Source of the DNA: DAOTXL01 sp034434895
GTDB lineage: Bacteria; Chloroflexota; Anaerolineae; JAAYZQ01
Length of the DNA: 10,071 nucleotides
Assembly: GCA_034434895.1 (NCBI GenBank)
Contig: DAOTYI010000187.1
Location: 1 to 10,071 of the forward strand
Reading direction: 5' to 3'
A program made the translations under genes and the position numbers. Below, piece after piece: positions 6,272 to 10,071 of the stretch (positions are counted from its first letter, which is position 1; each line of letters begins with the position of its first letter). Under the pieces are notes generated by a model. That model had not been told where the DNA came from, made no database searches, and was given only the letters and a program-made list of their open reading frames with translations.

Positions 6272-8143
6272 GTGATTGACGGCCTGGACCTGCGGGTCCA
6301 ACCGGGCGAGTGGCTGGCGGTGATGGGGGCCAGCGACGTGGGCAAGACGACCCTGTGCCTGCTGCTGGCCGGCCTGGCCCCCCACCTGACCGGGGGGAGG
6401 ATGGAGGGCCGCGTCACCATCGCCGGATATGATACGCGGCAGCACCCTCCACCTGCCCTGGCCAGCATCGTGGGTCTGCTCTTCCAGGAGCCGGAGGCAC
6501 AACTGTTCAACCCCACCGTCGAGGCGGAAATCGCCTGGGGCCTGGAGAACCTGGGCCTGCCCTCGGACGAAATCGCCCGGCGGGTGGGCGAAATGCTGGG
6601 CCTTTTCCACCTGGAAGCGGCTCGCCACCGCGCTCCCGGCGAGCTTTCGGGGGGGGAGAAGAAGCGGCTGGCGCTGGCTTCGGTGCTGGCCATGCAGCCT
6701 GCCCTGCTCATCCTCGATGAGCCGATGGGGGGGCTGGATCCTGCCGGCCGGGAGGAGGTGCTGACCGCCCTTTCTAACCTGCGGCGGAACAACTCGACGA
6801 CCATTGTCATGGCCGAAAGCGACCCCGAAGCTGTGGCCGCTTTTGCTGACCGGCTGGTGGTTCTGCACCGGGGGGGGATTGCCCTGGAAGGCACACCCCG
6901 CGCTCTCTTTCAGCAGGTAGAGCGGCTCTCGGCGCTGGGTGTGGCTGTGCCCCAGATGGCTCATCTGGCCGCCGGGCTGAACCGCCGGTTGGGCACAGCT
7001 TTTGACTTTTTGACCCTGGAGGAGGCCCGGCTTGCCCTCTCCTCCTCTTTGGCGGGTTACACCGCCGAGGCCACCGGGGCCACTGAGCTTTTTTTAAGGC
7101 GCGAGCGATTGGAAATCGCGCCGGCAGGGGCAGAGCGGCGCTCTGCTCCTGGCCGTCCGCCTGCGCGGACGGAGGCGTCCACGCCGGTGGACGCCTGGCC
7201 GCAGGCCCCTGAGGGGCGACTTGAGTCGCCCGCCTCGACGCCTGTGCCCCGGAGCGGAGAGGGGGCAGAGGAGGAGGTACCTGCCCTGGAGACCCGGCAG
7301 CTCTGCTTCTGGTACCGGGAGGGGGAGGCGGTGCTGCATGACATAGACCTGAGCGTGCCATGCGGCCAGTTTGTGGCCCTGGTCGGGGCCAACGGTTCGG
7401 GCAAAACGACGCTGGTCAAGCATTTTGACGGCCTGCTCCGGCCGCGACAGGGCCAGGTGCGCGTCCTGGGCCGGGACACGGCCGACCGCTCCGTCGGCGA
7501 ACTGGCGCGATGGGTGGGCTTTCTCTTCCAGCACCCGGAGCAGCAGATCTTTGGCAGCAGCGTGCGCCAGGAGATCGCCTTTGGCCCCCGCAACCTGGGC
7601 CTCTCGCCGGCCGAAGTGGAGGAGCGGGTCGAGGCTGCCCTGGCCCGCTTTGGCCTGTTGGCTGTGGCCGGGCAGCCGCCGGCCATCCTGGGCTACGGCC
7701 AGCGGCGACGGGTGACGCTGGCCTCGCTGGCGGCTATGGACCCGCCGATCCTGGTCCTGGATGAGCCGACCGTCGGCCTGGATGCTCAGGGCCTGCGGGA
7801 GACCTTTGACTGGCTGGCCGGGCTGCACGCTCAGGGGCGGACGATCCTGCTCGTCACCCACGACATGGCCCTGGCAGCCAGGTATGCGCAACGGGTCGTC
7901 GTGCTCCACCAGGGACGTATCCTGGCCGATGGGTCGCCGGCCCGGCTGTTCCAACAGGCCGATCTGCTGGCGCAGGCCTCCCTCACCCCGCCGCCGGTGG
8001 TCGCCCTGGCCCGGGCGTTGTGGCCGGCCGATCCGGCAGGCGAGTGCCTGACCGTCGAGGCTTTCTGCGCCCGATACACTGCCCTGTTCAACCGGCAGGC
8101 GGTCCCACATCACCTGCCCCCCGGGACCGGGGAGGCGGCATGA
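6272..8143 (+). CDS. ECF transporter fused double ATPase (A1-A2)
   Basis: Two CbiO/EcfA-type ATPase domains in one 623-residue chain (numbered from GTG 6272) power the ECF importer at the inner membrane face. NBD1: Walker A GASDVGKT (19-26), Q-loop FQEPEAQLF, signature LSGGE (125-129), Walker B LLILDEP (Glu150), and Ser183 where the switch His is expected (AESDPE). NBD2: Walker A GANGSGKT (372-379), Q-loop FQHPEQQIF, signature LGYGQ (473-477), Walker B Glu498, switch His530 (VTHD). A Pro/Ala/Arg linker (about 276-333) is encoded by consecutive hairpins. The start is uncertain. GTG 6272 has no ribosome site, and family-like sequence (VEGLRFAYPPL) continues upstream in frame to about 6200 with no ATG, GTG or TTG. 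It overlaps the T gene by ATGA. Confidence 0.9.
   Translation: MIDGLDLRVQPGEWLAVMGASDVGKTTLCLLLAGLAPHLTGGRMEGRVTIAGYDTRQHPPPALASIVGLLFQEPEAQLFNPTVEAEIAWGLENLGLPSDEIARRVGEMLGLFHLEAARHRAPGELSGGEKKRLALASVLAMQPALLILDEPMGGLDPAGREEVLTALSNLRRNNSTTIVMAESDPEAVAAFADRLVVLHRGGIALEGTPRALFQQVERLSALGVAVPQMAHLAAGLNRRLGTAFDFLTLEEARLALSSSLAGYTAEATGATELFLRRERLEIAPAGAERRSAPGRPPARTEASTPVDAWPQAPEGRLESPASTPVPRSGEGAEEEVPALETRQLCFWYREGEAVLHDIDLSVPCGQFVALVGANGSGKTTLVKHFDGLLRPRQGQVRVLGRDTADRSVGELARWVGFLFQHPEQQIFGSSVRQEIAFGPRNLGLSPAEVEERVEAALARFGLLAVAGQPPAILGYGQRRRVTLASLAAMDPPILVLDEPTVGLDAQGLRETFDWLAGLHAQGRTILLVTHDMALAARYAQRVVVLHQGRILADGSPARLFQQADLLAQASLTPPPVVALARALWPADPAGECLTVEAFCARYTALFNRQAVPHHLPPGTGEAA
7098..7268. 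repeat. Cluster of consecutive perfect hairpins inside the ATPase gene
   Basis: Successive palindromes: GGCGCGA 7098-7104 with TCGCGCC 7116-7122, holding an inner GCGATT 7105-7110 with AATCGC 7114-7119; CAGAGC 7131-7136 with GCTCTG 7140-7145; CCGTCCGC 7153-7160 with GCGGACGG 7165-7172; AGGCGTCCAC 7173-7182 with GTGGACGCCT 7187-7196; GCCCC 7205-7209 with GGGGC 7213-7217; GGGCGACT 7214-7221 with AGTCGCCC 7224-7231; and TGCCCC 7245-7250 with GGGGCA 7262-7267. All are read through in frame and encode the low-complexity linker between the two ATPase domains. Confidence 0.9.
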
Positions 8144-8958
8144 ACCCGCTCTTTGACCCCTATCTGCCCGGCGATTCCTGGCTCCACCGGCTGGACCCCC
8201 GCGCCAAACTGTGGGCCCTGCTCCTGGCCGGGGTGGCCGGCCTGCTGTTCCGACAGGTTGGGGTGTTGGCCGGGCTGCTCTTCCTGACGCACCTGCTCCT
8301 GCTCTCGGCCCGCGTCCCGTGGGACCGGCTGCGCTGGCTGTGGAGCCGGCTGTGGCCGCTCCTGGCCATGATCCTGCTCCTCCAGCCCCTGCTCTCCGCC
8401 GGCTCCGGACTGGGGGGGCAGGGTATCACTCTACCCCTTCTGCACCTGGGGCCGATCCGCCTGACGGTTGCCGGCCTGTTGGAGGGGGCCAGCTATGCCC
8501 TGCGGGTGGCCACCCTGGCTTTTCTCGTCGCTGCCCTGCTGCTGACGACCGGATTGACTGCCCTGGTGCAGGGGCTGGTCAGGCTGGGCCTGCCCTATCC
8601 CTGGGGTCTGACAGTGGGCCTGGCCCTGCGCTACCTGCCGACCATGGATAGCCTGTTCGTCACCGTGCGCGAGGCACAGGAAGCGCGGGGCTGGATCGTG
8701 AGCCAGGGGGGGATGCTCCACCGGGCGCGGGCCTATATTCCGGTCCTGGTGGCGACGATCATCGCCGCCCTGCGGCTGAGCGACCGGTTGGGGCTGGCTT
8801 TGGCGGCGCGGGGGTTGGGCTACCCGGCCCGGCGCACGGCGCTCCACGACCTCTGTTTTCGTCCGGCCGATTGGCTGGCCGTGGCCCTGGCCACCCTGAC
8901 CTTTGGCGGGCTGATGGTCGTGCGCTATGGGTTGGGGTTCGGCGCCAGGCCGTGGTAG
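8140..8958 (+). CDS. ECF transporter T component (CbiQ/EcfT family)
   Basis: This 272-residue membrane protein couples the ATPase dimer to the S component. It has about five or six hydrophobic segments and begins with the family-like DPRAKLWALLLAG (residues 19-31). Both coupling motifs are present in the cytoplasmic part: ARG in EAQEARGW (residues 182-184, 8683-8691) and ARG in ALAARGLGYP (223-225, 8806-8814), which insert into grooves of the two ATPases. The ATG at 8140 was preferred over more upstream in-frame starts because GGAGG (8131-8135) precedes it and it overlaps the ATPase TGA (ATGA). This completes an S-A1A2-T operon. No further gene follows on this transcript. Confidence 0.92.
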   Translation: MNPLFDPYLPGDSWLHRLDPRAKLWALLLAGVAGLLFRQVGVLAGLLFLTHLLLLSARVPWDRLRWLWSRLWPLLAMILLLQPLLSAGSGLGGQGITLPLLHLGPIRLTVAGLLEGASYALRVATLAFLVAALLLTTGLTALVQGLVRLGLPYPWGLTVGLALRYLPTMDSLFVTVREAQEARGWIVSQGGMLHRARAYIPVLVATIIAALRLSDRLGLALAARGLGYPARRTALHDLCFRPADWLAVALATLTFGGLMVVRYGLGFGARPW

Positions 8959-8985
8959 CCCGGCGGAGACTCAGCCGGGCCACGG
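8950..8985 (+). terminator. Hairpin at the end of the ECF operon, possible terminator
   Basis: GCCCGGC (8958-8964) pairs with GCCGGGC (8974-8980), and the outer CCGTG (8950-8954) pairs with CACGG (8981-8985). The stop codon TAG of the T gene overlaps the base of the inner stem. There is no T-run after it, so it is at best a non-canonical terminator. Confidence 0.4.
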
Positions 8986-9090
8986 TCAAACGCGACCTGG
9001 CCACCCTGCGCCGGGCCGGGCGCGAGATCCAAACACCGGGCAACTGTTGGGGTTTTCGAAGCAGAAGAATGGAACACCCCGCCCGCCCTG

Positions 9091-9300
9091 CTCCCGCCAG
9101 GTCGCAGACCTGGCGGCCCCCCGCTGAGCAATGAAGACGCCAAAAAGCGCAAGTAGGGCAACTGCTCGCAGTTGCCCTACAAACGCACCAGCCTTGCGCC
9201 CCCCACGAGCGGGGGTCATAGACCCCCGCCGAGCAATGGAGTGCCCCACCCTGGCATTCTGCTACGAACACCCTGCTGGGGTGTTCGAAGCAGAAGGCTG
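9091..9300. repeat. 210-bp direct repeat, copy 1
   Basis: Contains four hairpins in order: CCGCCAGGTC 9094-9103 with GACCTGGCGG 9107-9116 (10 bp, loop GCA); GTAGGGCAACTGC 9153-9165 with GCAGTTGCCCTAC 9168-9180 (13 bp, 2-base loop); GCGGGGGTC 9209-9217 with GACCCCCGC 9221-9229; and a 17-bp arm 9257-9273 with 9279-9295 with one A-A mismatch (core CGAACACCC and GGGTGTTCG). Copy 2 begins directly at 9301 with the same bases. Confidence 0.92.
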
Positions 9301-9510
9301 CTCCCGCCAGGTCGCAGACCCGGCGGCCCCCCGCTGAGCAATGAAGACGCCCAAAAGTGCAAGTAGGGCAACTGCTCGCAGTTGCCCTACAAACGCACCA
9401 GCCTTGCGCCCCCCACTGGCGGGGGTCACAGACCCCCGCCGAGCAATGGGGTGACCCCCGCCGAGCAATGGAGTGCCCCACCCTGGCATTTTGCTACGAA
9501 CACCCTGCTG
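9301..9510. repeat. 210-bp direct repeat, copy 2 (with internal 22-bp duplication, truncated end)
   Basis: Nearly identical to copy 1 up to about 9450. The first hairpin (9304-9326) has one unpaired change (GACCCGGCGG). The 13-bp hairpin is exactly conserved (9363-9390). The third is longer (GGCGGGGGTC 9418-9427 with GACCCCCGCC 9431-9440). A 22-base segment starting GACCCCCGCCGAGCAATGG is tandemly duplicated (9431-9452 and 9453-9474). The copy stops at GAACACCCTGCTG, losing the right arm of the last hairpin. Confidence 0.92.
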
Positions 9511-9519
9511 AGATGGCTG

Positions 9520-9548
9520 TTGCCTTTGACAGACTTTTCTGGTATAAT
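9520..9548 (+). promoter_or_regulatory. Promoter of the coiled-coil gene
   Basis: TATAAT (9543-9548) is preceded by TGG, giving an extended −10 identical to that of the ECF promoter. TTGCCT (9520-9525) sits at a 17-base spacing. A perfect TTGACA (9526-9531) is also present but only 11 bases from the −10. The predicted start near 9555 leaves a short leader of about 27 bases. Confidence 0.7.
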
Positions 9549-9567
9549 ATTCCCAGGTCGAGCGGAC

Positions 9568-9573
9568 AAGGAG
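9568..9573 (+). promoter_or_regulatory. Ribosome binding site deciding a GTG start
   Basis: AAGGAG lies 8 bases before the GTG at 9582. No in-frame ATG is nearby, so this site fixes the start of the last gene. Confidence 0.75.
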
Positions 9574-9581
9574 AGTTTGCG

Positions 9582-10071
9582 GTGAAGAAGCTGAGCGATG
9601 AAGAGGTGTTGTACATCCTCGATACGCAGCTCCCGGCGATGCTGGAACGCGAGCCAGAGTTGGAACCTCGCGCCTTTCACGCTTTCATGAAAGCGTTTGC
9701 CACGAAGGAAAGCGTCGCGGCCATTTTGGAAGAGCTCCGCGCCTTTGATGGCCGGGTATTGCACTTCCAGGCTGAAACCATCGAGAACCAGGAGTCTGTG
9801 CAGCACGCCATTCAAGAACTACGTGCTCAGATCGCTCGACGATTTGAGCAGGTGGACCGGCGTCTTGAGCAGGTGGACCAGCGCTTCGAGCAGGTGCAGG
9901 GTGAAATTCAGGGCTTGCGCACGGATATGCTCCAGCGCTTTGAGCAGGTGGACCAGCGCTTTGAGCAGGTGGACCAGCGCTTTGAGCAACTGGACCGCAA
10001 GGTAGACGACCTGAAGGACTGGGTGGAAATGGTCGTCGGCGGATTCCAGGTGCGCTCCGGCCGGAAGCTGG
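9582..10071 (+). CDS. Coiled-coil protein with 7-residue repeats (3' partial), function unknown
   Basis: The frame is open from GTG 9582 through the window end (163 full codons, no stop), starting MKKLSDEEVLYILDTQLPAM. The first 75 residues are charged and helical. They are followed by heptads RFEQVDR, RLEQVDQ, RFEQVQG, a spacer (EIQGLRTDM), then three near-identical RFEQVDQ units ending in RKVDDLKDWVEMVVGGFQVR. The heptad period with F and V in core positions predicts a long coiled coil. Abundant proteins of this type in Chloroflexota and cyanobacteria carry a PD-(D/E)XK-like domain after such a coil, and GGFQVRSGRKL may be its beginning; this is from memory. It has its own promoter and a good ribosome site, so it is a separate transcription unit from the ECF operon. 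Confidence 0.85.
   Translation, partial: MKKLSDEEVLYILDTQLPAMLEREPELEPRAFHAFMKAFATKESVAAILEELRAFDGRVLHFQAETIENQESVQHAIQELRAQIARRFEQVDRRLEQVDQRFEQVQGEIQGLRTDMLQRFEQVDQRFEQVDQRFEQLDRKVDDLKDWVEMVVGGFQVRSGRKL
9936..9998 (+). repeat. Three tandem 21-bp coding repeats
   Basis: The unit CGCTTTGAGCAGGTGGACCA(G) occurs at 9936 and 9957 with no difference, and at 9978 with changes near its end. Related units occupy 9840-9896. Each encodes one RFEQVDQ heptad. Confidence 0.9.

Larger units (their letters stand above)
8959..9519. repeat. Gene-free region packed with perfect palindromes
   Basis: About 560 bases without a credible gene. The content is dominated by short hairpins with 2- to 5-base loops and by the two 210-base direct repeats annotated separately. 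A degenerate partial copy of the unit's terminal hairpin (arm TTCGAAGCAGAAG at 9056-9068) precedes the first full unit. Reading frames across the region only translate these palindromes. Confidence 0.8.

Noticed and set aside
5945..8113. Long minus-strand frames opposite the ECF genes (for example 5945-6964 and 7094-8113)
   Set aside because: Antisense shadows typical of GC-rich coding DNA; composition is Gln/Arg/Pro-rich with no recognisable motifs, while the + strand has all ATPase motifs.
8759..9489. Minus-strand frames of up to 240 residues with repeated Cys-rich phrases
   Set aside because: The phrases repeat because the 210-bp unit repeats; the frame also runs antisense through the T gene.
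9091..9510. CRISPR-like array
   Set aside because: Only two long copies, directly adjacent, with internal palindromes and no unique spacers.
9526..9548. TTGACA as the −35 box of the last promoter
   Set aside because: It lies only 11 bases from the TATAAT; TTGCCT at 17 bases plus the extended −10 is the better reading.
1..10071. tRNA, rRNA, transposase or prophage genes
   Set aside because: No tRNA T-loop context, rRNA core, or transposase/integrase motif was seen on either strand.

Overview
The window is GC-rich and looks like the chromosome of an uncultivated bacterium, most probably a Chloroflexota (Anaerolineae-like) member. That placement is an inference. It rests on the architecture of the large secreted amidase, a fused double-ATPase ECF cassette, extended −10 promoters of the form TGGTATAAT, heptanucleotide repeats at gene starts, and dense perfect-hairpin repeats.

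Layout. (1) 1-2885 (+) is the 3' part of a large multidomain wall or exopolysaccharide protein: a glycosidase-like TIM barrel, a small Gly/aromatic module, coiled coils with proline linkers, two amidase_2/PGRP domains and a C-terminal tail resembling a cell-wall-binding repeat. (2) 2912-3679 (+) is scpA, the kleisin of the SMC-ScpAB condensin; no scpB follows. (3) 3680-3821 is a convergent intergenic space holding a long imperfect inverted repeat. (4) 3822-5446 (−) holds a GT4-type glycosyltransferase and a small VanZ-family membrane protein joined by an ATGA overlap. (5) 5447-5647 is a divergent control region with two back-to-back promoters and a structured leader for the next operon. (6) 5648-8958 (+) is a complete ECF vitamin-uptake cassette: S component, fused A1-A2 ATPase and T component. 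(7) 8959-9519 has no gene; it is packed with perfect hairpins and contains a 210-bp tandem duplication. (8) 9582-10071 (+) is the start of a coiled-coil protein with exact 21-bp (7-residue) repeats. It has its own promoter and runs off the window.

The ECF genes form one transporter: S binds the substrate (unknown; riboflavin, hydroxymethylpyrimidine or pyridoxine-like by family), T couples it, and the fused ATPase drives it. The main oddities are these. The first amidase domain has lost two zinc ligands. The ATPase's conserved N-terminus has no canonical start codon and is separated from the in-frame S gene by a single amber codon. The ATPase has one degenerate composite ATP site. A run of perfect palindromes lies inside the coding linker between its two ATPase domains, resembling the hairpin arrays after the operon. 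A heptanucleotide array covers the glycosyltransferase start.
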